A stretch of DNA of 64,000 nt from Limiplasma sp958448555 (GTDB taxonomy: Bacteria; Bacillota; Clostridia; Christensenellales; Aristaeellaceae). The stretch lies in NCBI GenBank assembly GCA_958448555.1, contig CAUDEL010000008.1, forward strand, positions 1 to 64,000, in the 5' to 3' direction. The position numbers and the translations under genes were made by a program. The notes under the pieces are model-generated. The model saw only the letters and a program-made list of their open reading frames with translations. It did no database searches and was not told the DNA's origin. Within the stretch, counting starts at the first letter, position 1; the number at the start of each line of letters is the position of its first letter. Of the stretch, positions 25,186 to 33,465 are shown one piece after another.

Positions 25186-26229
25186 ATGAAAAGCGCGGTT
25201 CGTCTCCTGACGTTGCTGGCCGCCGTCTGCCTGACGCTTCTGTTTTCATCCGGCGCGCTGGCCGAAAAAACCGTGACCATCACCTTTGTCGGCGACTGCA
25301 CGCTGGGCGGGGAGGACTACCTGGTCAACCGCGAGGGCTCCTTCCACGACTATGCGCGCCGGGAGGGCTACGGGTACTTTTTCGAGAAGATGCGTGCCTT
25401 TTTTGCGCAGGACGACCTGACCGTGGCCAACTTCGAGGGCGTGCTCAAGGACGACGCGCGGGGCGCGGCCAACAAGACCTACTGCTTCCGCGGCCCGACG
25501 GACTTCGCCCGCATTTTGCCCCTGGCGGGCATCGAGGCGGTCAACCTGGACAACAACCACACCCTGGACTACGGCAAGGCTGGCAAGACCGGCACCATCG
25601 AAGCGCTCGCCGCCGCGGGCGTGGGTGTCTTTGACGAGCTGACCCCCTACATCTTTGAGAAAGACGGCATCAAAATCGCTTTTTTCGGCATGCAGCGCGT
25701 CCACTTCTACAGCCTGCGCGAGGAGCTTACCGAGAAAATCCGCGTGCTTCGCCAGGAGGAGGGCGTCAGCGCCGTCGTCTTTACGCCGCATTTCGGCAAC
25801 GAATACGCCACCCACCACACCAACGCCCAGGCCGACGTCGCCCGCAAGCTCATCGACATGGGCGCCGATTTCGTGGCGGGCAGCCATCCGCACGTCGTGC
25901 AGGGGCTGGAGGTCTACAATGGGCGCTATATCTTCTACAGCATGGGCAACTTCTGCTTCGGCGGCAACCTCAAGGTCCGCGCCCTGGAGAGCTGCGCCCT
26001 GCGCCTGACGCTGACCTTTGACGACGACGGCGCCTATCTCGGCCAGCAGCTCAGCGTCTACGCGGCCAACGTCTCCGGCGACCCGGAGGTCAACGACTTC
26101 CAGCCCCGGCTGGTGACGGGCGAAGCCGCCCAGGCGGTCTGGGCGCGCATCGACACCGACAGCGAGGGGCAGGACGGCCCCGTGGCGCAGGACGGCGGCC
26201 GGCGCGATTACGCCTTTCTGCCCCGGTGA
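25186..26229 (+). CDS. Exported CapA-family protein (PGA_cap metallophosphatase fold)
   Basis: Exported protein of 347 residues with a signal peptide (LLTLLAAVCLTLLFSSGALA) and a CapA-type calcineurin-like fold. Metal-site motifs are VTITFVGDCTLGG, VANFEGVL, NLDNNHTLDYG and GSHPHVVQG, followed by IFYSMGNFCF. Such proteins are named after poly-gamma-glutamate capsule synthesis, but no capB or capC is nearby, so that role is not supported; a cell-surface hydrolase is as likely. I start at ATG 25186 (GGAGG at ten bases and the signal peptide); a longer frame from 25072 crosses the promoter. Confidence 0.85.
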   Translation: MKSAVRLLTLLAAVCLTLLFSSGALAEKTVTITFVGDCTLGGEDYLVNREGSFHDYARREGYGYFFEKMRAFFAQDDLTVANFEGVLKDDARGAANKTYCFRGPTDFARILPLAGIEAVNLDNNHTLDYGKAGKTGTIEALAAAGVGVFDELTPYIFEKDGIKIAFFGMQRVHFYSLREELTEKIRVLRQEEGVSAVVFTPHFGNEYATHHTNAQADVARKLIDMGADFVAGSHPHVVQGLEVYNGRYIFYSMGNFCFGGNLKVRALESCALRLTLTFDDDGAYLGQQLSVYAANVSGDPEVNDFQPRLVTGEAAQAVWARIDTDSEGQDGPVAQDGGRRDYAFLPR

Positions 26230-26299
26230 GTCATAGCCTGCGGCACGGGCGCATAGATACACAGATGTAACGTTTGTCCCTTCCTCCCCTCCCCTGCCC

Positions 26300-26328
26300 T
26301 TGCCCGCGCGGCGCGGTGCGGGTATAAT
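26300..26328 (+). promoter_or_regulatory. Promoter of the amylase-ROK-SIS genes
   Basis: -35 TTGCCC (26300-26305), 17-bp spacer, -10 TATAAT (26323-26328). Confidence 0.7.
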
Positions 26329-26367
26329 CAGGAGGGGCGCTTTTTCGTTCCCAAGGGAGGTGAACGC

Positions 26368-27882
26368 ATGCTTAACGGCGTGATGTTACAGTATTTTCAG
26401 TGGGAGCTTCCCTCCGACTGCGGCCTGTGGCGGCAGGCGGCCCGGGATGCCTTCCGCATCAGGCGGATGGGCTTTACGGCCCTGTGGCTGCCGCCGGCCT
26501 ACAAGGGAAACGCCGGCGTCAACGACGTCGGCTATGGCGTATATGATACCTATGATCTGGGTGAATTTGACCAGAAGGGCACGGTGCGTACCAAGTACGG
26601 CACGCGCGAGGAGTACCTCGCCGCCATCCGCATGCTGCACCTGGCGGACCTGCAGGTGCTTCCCGACATCGTGCTCAACCACCGCATGGGCGCCGACGAA
26701 TCCGAGGAGGTCACCGTCCACTGCGATGATCCCGAGAATCGGGCGCAGGCCGATACGCCCGAGGTTCCTGCCGTCATCTTTACCCGCTTTACCTTTCCGG
26801 GGCGCGCGGGGAAATACAGCGATTTCATCTGGACGCACGAGTGCTTCAGCGGCGTGGACTGGAACGACCTGACCCATCAGGGCGGTATCTTCCGCATCGG
26901 GGGAAAGGCCTGGCAGCAGGACGTGGACAGGGAGCACGGCAACTATGACTACCTCATGGGCGCGGACGTGGACACCGACTGCCCCGCCGTGCGTGAGGAG
27001 CTGCGCCGCTGGGGCCACTGGTACATCGACACCACGGAGCTGGACGGCTTCCGGCTGGACGCGGTCAAGCACATCAGCGCCGGATTCTACAAGGAATGGC
27101 TTGCGGACATGCGCGCCTACGCCGGTCGCGAGCTGTTCGCCGTGGGCGAATACTGGCGGCAGGACGTGGAGGTGCTTCTGGCCTATCTCAAAGAGGTGGA
27201 CGGCTGCATGAGCCTTTTTGACGTTCCGCTGCACATGCATTTTCATGAGATTTCCCGCGGAAACGGCGATTTTGACATGAGTCGCCTGTTTGAGGGCACG
27301 CTGGTCAACGCGCGCCCCGAGCTGGCGGTGACGTTTGTGGACAATCATGACACCCAGCCCGGCCAGTCGCTGGAGAGCTGGGTGGACGGCTGGTTCAAGG
27401 CCGCGGCCTACGGGCTGATCCTGCTGAGGGCCTACGGCTACCCGTGCGTCTTCTACGGCGACCTTTACGGCATCCCCAGCCGCCGCATCGGCGCGGTGAG
27501 CGAGCTGCGGCTGCTGCTGAAGATCCGCCGCCTGAACGCCTTCGGGGAGGAGCACGATTATTTTGACCACTGCAACATCATCGGCTTCACGCGGGAGGGC
27601 CTGCGCGAGCGTCCCGGCAGCGGCCTGGCCTTCCTCTGCTCGGACGGCCCGGGCGGCCAGAAGCGCATGTACGTGGGCACGTACTTCGCGGGCACGACGT
27701 TTCGCTGCGTGCTTGGCCGGCAGAAAAGCGTGGTCATCGACGACGAGGGCTGCGGGGTCTTTTCCGTCGGGGGCGGCGGCGCGAGCCTGTATGTCCCGCG
27801 CCTGCGCCCGGGCGACGTCATCAACCGCGTGCTGGCCATGCTGCGCGCGCGCATCCTGGAGCTGATGGGCAGGCGCGGCTGA
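26368..27882 (+). CDS. Cytoplasmic alpha-amylase (GH13)
   Basis: Alpha-1,4-glucan hydrolase of 504 residues without a signal peptide, so it should act on internal glycogen or imported oligosaccharides. The start MLQYFQWELPSD and the layout match the E. coli AmyA/bacterial liquefying amylase group. GH13 motifs are DIVLNH (100-105), GFRLDAVKH with nucleophile Asp231, VGEYW with acid/base Glu261, and FVDNHD with Asp328. The C-terminal beta domain is present. AAGGGAGGTGA precedes the ATG. A ROK kinase and a SIS protein follow on the same strand. Confidence 0.93.
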   Translation: MLNGVMLQYFQWELPSDCGLWRQAARDAFRIRRMGFTALWLPPAYKGNAGVNDVGYGVYDTYDLGEFDQKGTVRTKYGTREEYLAAIRMLHLADLQVLPDIVLNHRMGADESEEVTVHCDDPENRAQADTPEVPAVIFTRFTFPGRAGKYSDFIWTHECFSGVDWNDLTHQGGIFRIGGKAWQQDVDREHGNYDYLMGADVDTDCPAVREELRRWGHWYIDTTELDGFRLDAVKHISAGFYKEWLADMRAYAGRELFAVGEYWRQDVEVLLAYLKEVDGCMSLFDVPLHMHFHEISRGNGDFDMSRLFEGTLVNARPELAVTFVDNHDTQPGQSLESWVDGWFKAAAYGLILLRAYGYPCVFYGDLYGIPSRRIGAVSELRLLLKIRRLNAFGEEHDYFDHCNIIGFTREGLRERPGSGLAFLCSDGPGGQKRMYVGTYFAGTTFRCVLGRQKSVVIDDEGCGVFSVGGGGASLYVPRLRPGDVINRVLAMLRARILELMGRRG

Positions 27883-27923
27883 GCCTGTCCGGGGACAAAA
27901 GACCAGTGAAAAGGGGAATGGCC

Positions 27924-28868
27924 ATGGATTGCTGGGTGGGCTTTGATATCGGCGGCACCAAGTGCGCCGTGTGCACGGGCGTGGAGGAAAGCGGCGGGCC
28001 CCGGGTTTTGGACAGGCGCGAGATCCCCACGCCCGCCGCGCAGGAGGAGGCCATGGCGCGCATGTGCGAAATGGCGCTTTCCATGACGCGTGGCGTGCGC
28101 GTGCTGGGCGCGGGCATCAGCACGGGCGGGCCGCTGGACCGCGCGCGCGGCGTGCTGCTCTGCCCGCCCAACCTGCCGGGCTGGTGCGGCGCGTCCTGGA
28201 CGGAGCGCGTCTCGCAGGCGCTGGGCGCGCCGGCGGCGATGGAGAACGATGCCAACGCCTGCGCGCTGGCCGAATGGCGCTGGGGCGCGGGCCGCGGGTG
28301 CCGGAGCATGGCGTTTCTGACCTTCGGCACGGGCCTGGGCGCAGGGCTGATTCTGGACGGGCGGCTGTACCGGGGCGCGTGCGGCATGGCCGGGGAGCTG
28401 GGGCACTGGCGGCTGAGCGAATTCGGCCCCGCGGGCTACGGCAAGGCGGGCTCCTTCGAGGGCTTCTGCTCGGGCGGCGGCATCCGCCAGCTCGCCCAAA
28501 CGCTCATGGCGCGCGAAAAGCAAAAGGGCGCGCCCGTGCGTCTGGACCCCGACGCGCTCAGCGCCCGCGCGGTCGCGCTGGCGGCGCGGGAGGGCGATCC
28601 CCTGGCGCTGGAGATCCTCACCTGCAGCGCGCGGCAGCTCGGCCGGGGACTGGCGCTGCTGGTGGACCTCATCAACCCCGAGCGCATCGTCATCGGCTCC
28701 GTCTATGCCCGCTGCGAGGAGCTGATGCGTCCCGAGATGCTGCGCGCCCTGGCCGCCGAGGCCCTTCCGGCCTCCCTAGCCGCCTGCCGCGTGCTGCCCG
28801 CCGCGCTGGGCGACGGAATCGGAGACTTTGCCGCCCTGTCCATCGCCATGGCCGGGGAGACGGATTAA
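27924..28868 (+). CDS. ROK-family sugar kinase lacking the zinc cysteines
   Basis: Predicted cytoplasmic sugar kinase of 314 residues. The N-terminal ATP motif is GFDIGGTKCAV, the catalytic region is AMENDANACALAEW with Asp, then LTFGTGLGAGLILDG and AGELGHWRL. The usual ROK zinc motif CxCGxxGCxE is replaced by AGYGKAGSFE, so no structural zinc is expected; this marks a ROK branch distinct from glucokinase/NanK. I start at ATG 27924, seven bases after AAAAGGGG. It lies between the amylase (41 bp) and a SIS protein (14 bp), suggesting phosphorylation of a sugar that the SIS protein recognises. Confidence 0.82.
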   Translation: MDCWVGFDIGGTKCAVCTGVEESGGPRVLDRREIPTPAAQEEAMARMCEMALSMTRGVRVLGAGISTGGPLDRARGVLLCPPNLPGWCGASWTERVSQALGAPAAMENDANACALAEWRWGAGRGCRSMAFLTFGTGLGAGLILDGRLYRGACGMAGELGHWRLSEFGPAGYGKAGSFEGFCSGGGIRQLAQTLMAREKQKGAPVRLDPDALSARAVALAAREGDPLALEILTCSARQLGRGLALLVDLINPERIVIGSVYARCEELMRPEMLRALAAEALPASLAACRVLPAALGDGIGDFAALSIAMAGETD

Positions 28869-28882
28869 AGGAGGCAACGACG

Positions 28883-29545
28883 ATGGCGCATATCCGTTAC
28901 GACGGCCCCGGGGCCGTGCTGGACGCCCTGACCGGGCGCTATCCGGCGCTCGCCGCGCAAAAGGAGGACATCCGCGCCCTCTATGCGCTGCTCCGCCAGG
29001 CGTTTGCCTCGGGCGGAAAGCTTCTCGTCTGCGGCAACGGCGGCAGCGCCGCCGACGCGCTGCACATCGTGGGCGAACTGATGAAGAGCTTCACGCTCCC
29101 CCGCCCCGTCGATGAAGCGGCCGCCGCCGCCCTCGCCGCCTTCGGCGAGGAGGGCCGGCAGCTCGCCTCCTCGCTGGAGGGAGCCCTGCCCGCCGTGGCG
29201 CTGGTGGAAAACGCAGCGCTTTCCACGGCGCTTGAAAACGACGTGAGCGGCGGCCTCTCCTTCGCCCAGCAGGTCTACGGCCTGGGGCAGCCCGGGGACG
29301 TGCTTTTGTGCATCTCCACCTCCGGCAACGCCAGAAACGCCGTCGCCGCGGCCATGGTCGCCCGGGCGCGCGGCCTGCGCGTGGCCCTGCTCTCCGGCGG
29401 CACGGGCGGCCGGCTGAAGGCCCTCAGCGACGCAAGCGTGGTGGTGGACGCCACGGAAACCTTCATGATTCAAGAGCTGCACCTGCCCGTCTACCACGCC
29501 CTGTGCCTGATGCTGGAATACGCCTTCTTTCCCCCGCGGCCCTGA
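28883..29545 (+). CDS. SIS-domain sugar isomerase, GmhA-like
   Basis: Predicted sugar-phosphate isomerase or binding protein of 220 residues. GKLLVCGNGGSAADALHIVGELM (about 46-68) and LLCISTSGNARNAVAAAMVARARGLRVALLSG (about 139-170) are the two phosphosugar-binding stretches of sedoheptulose-7-phosphate isomerase-like SIS proteins. The substrate could be a phosphorylated heptose or other sugar made by the neighbouring ROK kinase; this is inference from order. AAAGGAGG precedes the ATG. The stop codon lies within the first copy of the duplicated terminator that follows. Confidence 0.78.
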   Translation: MAHIRYDGPGAVLDALTGRYPALAAQKEDIRALYALLRQAFASGGKLLVCGNGGSAADALHIVGELMKSFTLPRPVDEAAAAALAAFGEEGRQLASSLEGALPAVALVENAALSTALENDVSGGLSFAQQVYGLGQPGDVLLCISTSGNARNAVAAAMVARARGLRVALLSGGTGGRLKALSDASVVVDATETFMIQELHLPVYHALCLMLEYAFFPPRP

Positions 29546-29792
29546 GGCCCCGCGGGGGCCTCAGCTTGTCGAAAAAGCTCGCCTACGGCGATCTTTTCCG
29601 ACAGGTATGCGCCGTTTCCCTCTCGCCCCTGCGGGGCTCCCGGGCGGGAAACGGCGTAAGGAAACCTTGCTTTGCAAGGCTTCCGAACCCACCGCGCATG
29701 TCGCTGGGTTCGGATTTCATTCGGAGGGCTACAGCCCTCCGAACCTCCCATAAGGTTTTTTGACAGTCTGAGGCCCCGCGGGGGCCTTTTTT
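29542..29792. repeat. Multi-hairpin intergenic element flanked by duplicated terminator (copy 1)
   Basis: The 20-nt terminator stem-loop CTGAGGCCCCGCGGGGGCCT occurs at 29542-29561 and again at 29768-29787; only the second copy keeps its T-run. Between them lie five further hairpins: 29567-29603 (15 of 17 pairs), 29610-29656 (11-bp outer stem), 29665-29679, 29683-29713 and 29720-29743 (11-bp stem). The segment begins and ends with TGTC-A5-like inverted ends (TTGTCGAAAAA and TTTTTTGACAG). A related segment in the opposite orientation is at 54537-54770. No protein is encoded. It fills most of the 369-bp gap. Confidence 0.75.
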
Positions 29793-29845
29793 GATGCCTG
29801 AAACAACTTCATAAAAAAGCCCCCCGAAAACCAAAAAACCCCCAT

Positions 29846-29874
29846 TTCGTCCCCTGGGGCTGAGATGCTATACT
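29846..29874 (+). promoter_or_regulatory. Possible promoter of the sugar ABC transporter
   Basis: -10 TATACT (29869-29874) with a weak -35 TTCGTC at 17 bp, 40 bp before the ATPase start. Confidence 0.45.
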
Positions 29875-29914
29875 TTTTTCAGCAACAAGCAAACCAGATA
29901 AAGGGGCAAGGTCA

Positions 29915-31426
29915 ATGAACGACATCATCGTATCCATGCACGATATCTGCAAGTCGTTTCCCGGCGTCAAGGCGCTGGACCATGTGGATTTCGAGCTGCG
30001 AAGCGGCGAGGTGATGGCGCTTCTGGGCGAAAACGGCGCGGGCAAGTCCACGCTGATGAAGGTCCTGAGCGGCGTCTACACCCGCGACAGCGGCGATATG
30101 GAGATCCAGGGCAAGGCCTACGGGAACCTCACCCCCAAGCAGGCGCAGGCCGCGGGCGTAGCCATCATCCACCAGGAGCTCAACATGTGCCGCCACCTCA
30201 CCGTGGCCGAAAACATCTTCCTGGGCCGCGAGAAGGTGCGCGGCGTGGTGCTGAGCCAGCGGGAGATGGAGGCCGAGGCCGCCGAGGTGCTGGGGCGGCT
30301 CAAAATCGACATCTCCCCCCGCACGGTCGTGGGCGACCTGCCCATCTCCAAGCAGCAGATGGTGGAAATCGCCAAGGCCCTTTCCATGGACGCGCGCATC
30401 CTCATCATGGACGAGCCCACCTCCGCCCTTACCGCACGCGAAATCGAGGACCTCTTCCGCATCATCCGGGACCTTCGCGCCTCAGATCATGGCATCGTCT
30501 ACATCTCCCACCGGCTGGAGGAATTGCAGCACATCGTGGACCGCGTGACCATCATGCGCGACGGCCAGTACATCACCTCCATGAACTTCGCCGACACCAC
30601 CATCGACCACATCATCACGCACATGGTGGGCCGCGAGATCAAGGAGAAATTCCCCCGCGTGACCTGCCAGAAGGGCAAGAAGATCTTCGAGGTCAGACAC
30701 CTCAACGCCGGACGCATGGTCCGAAACGTCAGTTTCTCCCTCTACGAGGGCGAGATCGTGGGCTTTGCGGGCCTCATGGGCGCCGGGCGCACGGAGACCA
30801 CCCGCGCCATCTTCGGCATCGATCCCAAGGAGTCGGGACAGATTCTGCTCGACGGCAGGGAAATCGCCATCCACAGCCCGTCGGACGCCATCCGTCAGGG
30901 CGTGGTGCTGGCCCCCGAGGACCGAAAGAAGGACGGGCTTTGCACCAAGCTCAGCATCCGCCACAACATCGCGCTGCCCAACCTCGACCTTCTGTGCAAC
31001 CGCCTGGGCGTGGTCAGCCACAGCAGGGAAAACGCCATGTGCGAGCAGGCGGTCAAAAATTTGCAGATCAAGACCCCGTCGGTGGACGTGGACGCGGCCA
31101 ACCTCTCCGGCGGCAACCAGCAGAAGGTGGTCGTAGCCAAGTGGCTGGCGCGCAACTCGCGGGTGGTCATCTTTGACGAACCCACGCGCGGCATCGACGT
31201 GGCGGCGAAGGTGGAGATCTACCATCTGATGAACCAGCTCAAAAAGCAGGGTATCGCCGTGATGTTCGTCTCCAGCGAGCTGCCCGAGGTCCTGGGCATC
31301 GCCGACCGCGTGATCGTCATGTGTGACGGGCAGATCACCGGCGAGGTCATGGCCAGGGAGAGCAACCAAAACGAGATTCTCACCCTGGCGACCCGGTTTG
31401 AAAACAAAATGGCGGCAGGCCAATGA
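29915..31426 (+). CDS. Sugar ABC transporter ATP-binding protein (RbsA/MglA type)
   Basis: Double-domain ATPase of 503 residues energising sugar uptake. The first half has Walker A GENGAGKST, Q-loop IIHQELNMC, LPISKQQMVEIAKAL in the signature position and ILIMDEPTSALT. The second half has the degenerate loop GLMGAGRTE normal for this family, signature LSGGNQQKVVVAKWL and VVIFDEPTRGIDV. Length and order match RbsA/MglA/XylG. It leads the ATPase-permease-binding protein operon. The sugar is not identifiable. Confidence 0.93.
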   Translation: MNDIIVSMHDICKSFPGVKALDHVDFELRSGEVMALLGENGAGKSTLMKVLSGVYTRDSGDMEIQGKAYGNLTPKQAQAAGVAIIHQELNMCRHLTVAENIFLGREKVRGVVLSQREMEAEAAEVLGRLKIDISPRTVVGDLPISKQQMVEIAKALSMDARILIMDEPTSALTAREIEDLFRIIRDLRASDHGIVYISHRLEELQHIVDRVTIMRDGQYITSMNFADTTIDHIITHMVGREIKEKFPRVTCQKGKKIFEVRHLNAGRMVRNVSFSLYEGEIVGFAGLMGAGRTETTRAIFGIDPKESGQILLDGREIAIHSPSDAIRQGVVLAPEDRKKDGLCTKLSIRHNIALPNLDLLCNRLGVVSHSRENAMCEQAVKNLQIKTPSVDVDAANLSGGNQQKVVVAKWLARNSRVVIFDEPTRGIDVAAKVEIYHLMNQLKKQGIAVMFVSSELPEVLGIADRVIVMCDGQITGEVMARESNQNEILTLATRFENKMAAGQ

Positions 31427-31446
31427 GCGTAGGAGGGACCCACAAC

Positions 31447-32496
31447 ATGGAAAAGAGCAAGCAACCTTTCCTCAAGCGGCTTCTGAGCGTGCGCGGCATG
31501 GGCGCGGCGCTGACGGCCTTTGCCGGGCTGATTATCATCTACATCGCCTTCGGCCTGATTAACCCCACGGTCTTTTCGGGCCGCAACATCATCAACCTCA
31601 CGCGCTCCATGTCCAAGTACCTCATCATCGGCATTGGCCAGAGCTACCTGCTCATCACCGGCAACATCGACCTGTCCATCGGCTCGGTGGTGGGCATGAG
31701 CGCCATGATCTCGGGCACCCTCATGTCCGGCGGCATGCATCCCTTCGCGGCCATTCTGGTCACGCTCGTGGCCTGCCTGCTGGTGGGCGTGCTCAACGGC
31801 ATGCTGGTGGGCAAGTTCCAGCTCCCGCCCTTCATCGCGACCCTGGGCACGATGTTCGTGGCCCGCGGCGTGGCCTACATGGTCAACGGCAACCGCAACA
31901 CCAACGCCATCGCCAGCGGCATCGGCCAGGAGATGGGCGACAAGTTCCAGGACTTCTTCTACTACGGTAACACGCTGGGCCTGTACAACACCTTCTGGAT
32001 CGCGATGATCCTCTTTGCCGCCTTCTTTTTCCTGCTGAGCAAGACCCGCACCGGCCGCCACATCTACGCCATCGGCTCCAACCCCGATGCTGCCAAGCTC
32101 TCCGGCGTCTCGGTGGTCAGCACGGTGACCAAGGCGTACCTGGTATCGGCGTTCTGCTCCTTCGTCGTCGGCCTGATCCTGTGCGCGCAGGCCAGCATGG
32201 GCAACATGGAAGCCGGCAACACCTATGAGATGTACGCGGTCGCCGCGGGCGTCATCGGCGGCATCTCGCCGCTGGGCGGCACGGGGCTTCTGCTGGGCAC
32301 CCTGGGCGGCGCGGCCGTGTGGCAGACGCTGGAAAACGGCCTGAACATGATCGGCGCGCAGGTGGGCATCCAGCGCATCGTGATCGGCGTGATCGTGGTC
32401 TTCGCCGTGCTGCTTGACGTGGTGTTCCGCCGCGGCATCTTCAGCCGCAAGGCCACCAGAAAGACGAATGAATTGCCTGCGGGCGTTCAGAAATAG
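31447..32496 (+). CDS. Sugar ABC transporter permease (RbsC/MglC type)
   Basis: Membrane channel of 349 residues with eight to ten transmembrane segments. Family motifs include GNIDLSIGSVVGMSAMISG, LPPFIATLGTMFVARGVAY, RHIYAIGSNPDAAKLSGV and GGISPLGGTGLLLGTLGGA. I start at ATG 31447, nine bases after AGGAGG; an ATG at 31423 overlapping the ATPase stop has no site. It should pair as a homodimer with the preceding ATPase and receive sugar from the following binding protein. Confidence 0.93.
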   Translation: MEKSKQPFLKRLLSVRGMGAALTAFAGLIIIYIAFGLINPTVFSGRNIINLTRSMSKYLIIGIGQSYLLITGNIDLSIGSVVGMSAMISGTLMSGGMHPFAAILVTLVACLLVGVLNGMLVGKFQLPPFIATLGTMFVARGVAYMVNGNRNTNAIASGIGQEMGDKFQDFFYYGNTLGLYNTFWIAMILFAAFFFLLSKTRTGRHIYAIGSNPDAAKLSGVSVVSTVTKAYLVSAFCSFVVGLILCAQASMGNMEAGNTYEMYAVAAGVIGGISPLGGTGLLLGTLGGAAVWQTLENGLNMIGAQVGIQRIVIGVIVVFAVLLDVVFRRGIFSRKATRKTNELPAGVQK

Positions 32497-32515
32497 AAAC
32501 AGGAGGTACCATTTC

Positions 32516-33418
32516 ATGAAAAAGATCGTTGCTCTGCTGCTCAGCCTGTGCCTGGTGCTCGGCGTTGCCAGCGCGATGGCCGCGGGCGAGAAGATCGCCC
32601 TGATTACCATGGACTCCATCGACCAGCACTGGATCACCCTCAACGAGGGCGCCCAGAAGGCCGCCGAGGAGCTCGGCGTGACCGTGACCTTCATGTCCCC
32701 CAACACCAAGGATGACGCCCAGCAGATCGAGTGCGTCAACAACGCCGTCGCCGGCGGCTATCAGGCCATCATCGTGGCCGCCAACGGCCCCGACGCCATC
32801 TCCTCCGCGCTCAACGAGGCCGTTGCCGCGGGCGTGAAGATCGTCTATGTCGACTCCCCCGCCAACGTCGAGGCGGAGGCCACCTTCTCCACCGACAACC
32901 AGGCTGCCGGCAAGACCGCCGGTGAGGAAATGATTAAGGCCCTGACCGCGGCCGGCATCACCTCCGGCGACATCGGCATCGTCAACGTCAACGCCGCCAC
33001 CGACTCCACCGTCAAGCGCGAAGCCGGCTTCCGCAGCGCCTTTGAGGGCACCGAGTACAACATCCTCGAGACCCAGTACGGCGAGGGCGACGCGGCCAAG
33101 TCCCAGACCATCGCCGAGAACTACATCACCCAGGGCGTGGTCGGCATCTTCGGCGGCAACGAAGGCTCCACCACCGGCATCGGCAACGCCATCAAGGCGT
33201 CCGGCAACACCGCCGTCATCGGCGTGGGCTTTGACAAGTCCGACGCCATCCAGGGCCTCATCAAGGACGGCTACCTGCTGTGCACCATGGCGCAGAACCC
33301 CGACGTGATGGGCTATGAGGGCGTGCAGGCCGCCGTGAAGGCCATCGCGGGCGAGGATCTCGGCCATGCCGTGACCGACACCGGCGTCTCCGTCCTGACC
33401 AAGGAAGCGCTCCAGTAA
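32516..33418 (+). CDS. Sugar-binding protein of the ribose type
   Basis: Exported receptor of 300 residues in the Periplasmic_BP_4 (RbsB-like) class: KIALITMDSIDQHWITLNEGAQKAAEELGV, NAVAGGYQAIIVAANGPDAI, then GIFGGNEGSTTGIGNAIKA. A type I signal peptide (LLLSLCLVLGVASAMA, then AGEK) is followed by no cysteine, so it is not a conventional lipoprotein, which is unexpected for a Gram-positive receptor. AGGAGGTACC precedes the ATG. Third and last gene of the operon. Confidence 0.9.
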   Translation: MKKIVALLLSLCLVLGVASAMAAGEKIALITMDSIDQHWITLNEGAQKAAEELGVTVTFMSPNTKDDAQQIECVNNAVAGGYQAIIVAANGPDAISSALNEAVAAGVKIVYVDSPANVEAEATFSTDNQAAGKTAGEEMIKALTAAGITSGDIGIVNVNAATDSTVKREAGFRSAFEGTEYNILETQYGEGDAAKSQTIAENYITQGVVGIFGGNEGSTTGIGNAIKASGNTAVIGVGFDKSDAIQGLIKDGYLLCTMAQNPDVMGYEGVQAAVKAIAGEDLGHAVTDTGVSVLTKEALQ

Positions 33419-33432
33419 CCCCCTTTTCCCTT

Positions 33433-33465
33433 CCGCCGCCGCGCCCCGGCGCGGCGGCGGTTTTT
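33433..33465. terminator. Terminator between the sugar ABC operon and hemW
   Basis: A 12-bp GC-only stem (33433-33444 with 33449-33460), 4-nt loop, then five T on the plus strand. hemW converges on it from the other side. Confidence 0.88.

Noticed and set aside
25186..26229. Poly-gamma-glutamate capsule locus
   Set aside because: Only a CapA-like gene is present; no capB or capC homologue is adjacent, so capsule synthesis cannot be supported.
29542..29792. CRISPR array or tandem repeat array
   Set aside because: The hairpins differ in sequence and spacing, and only the terminator at the two ends is directly repeated; there are no constant repeats with variable spacers.
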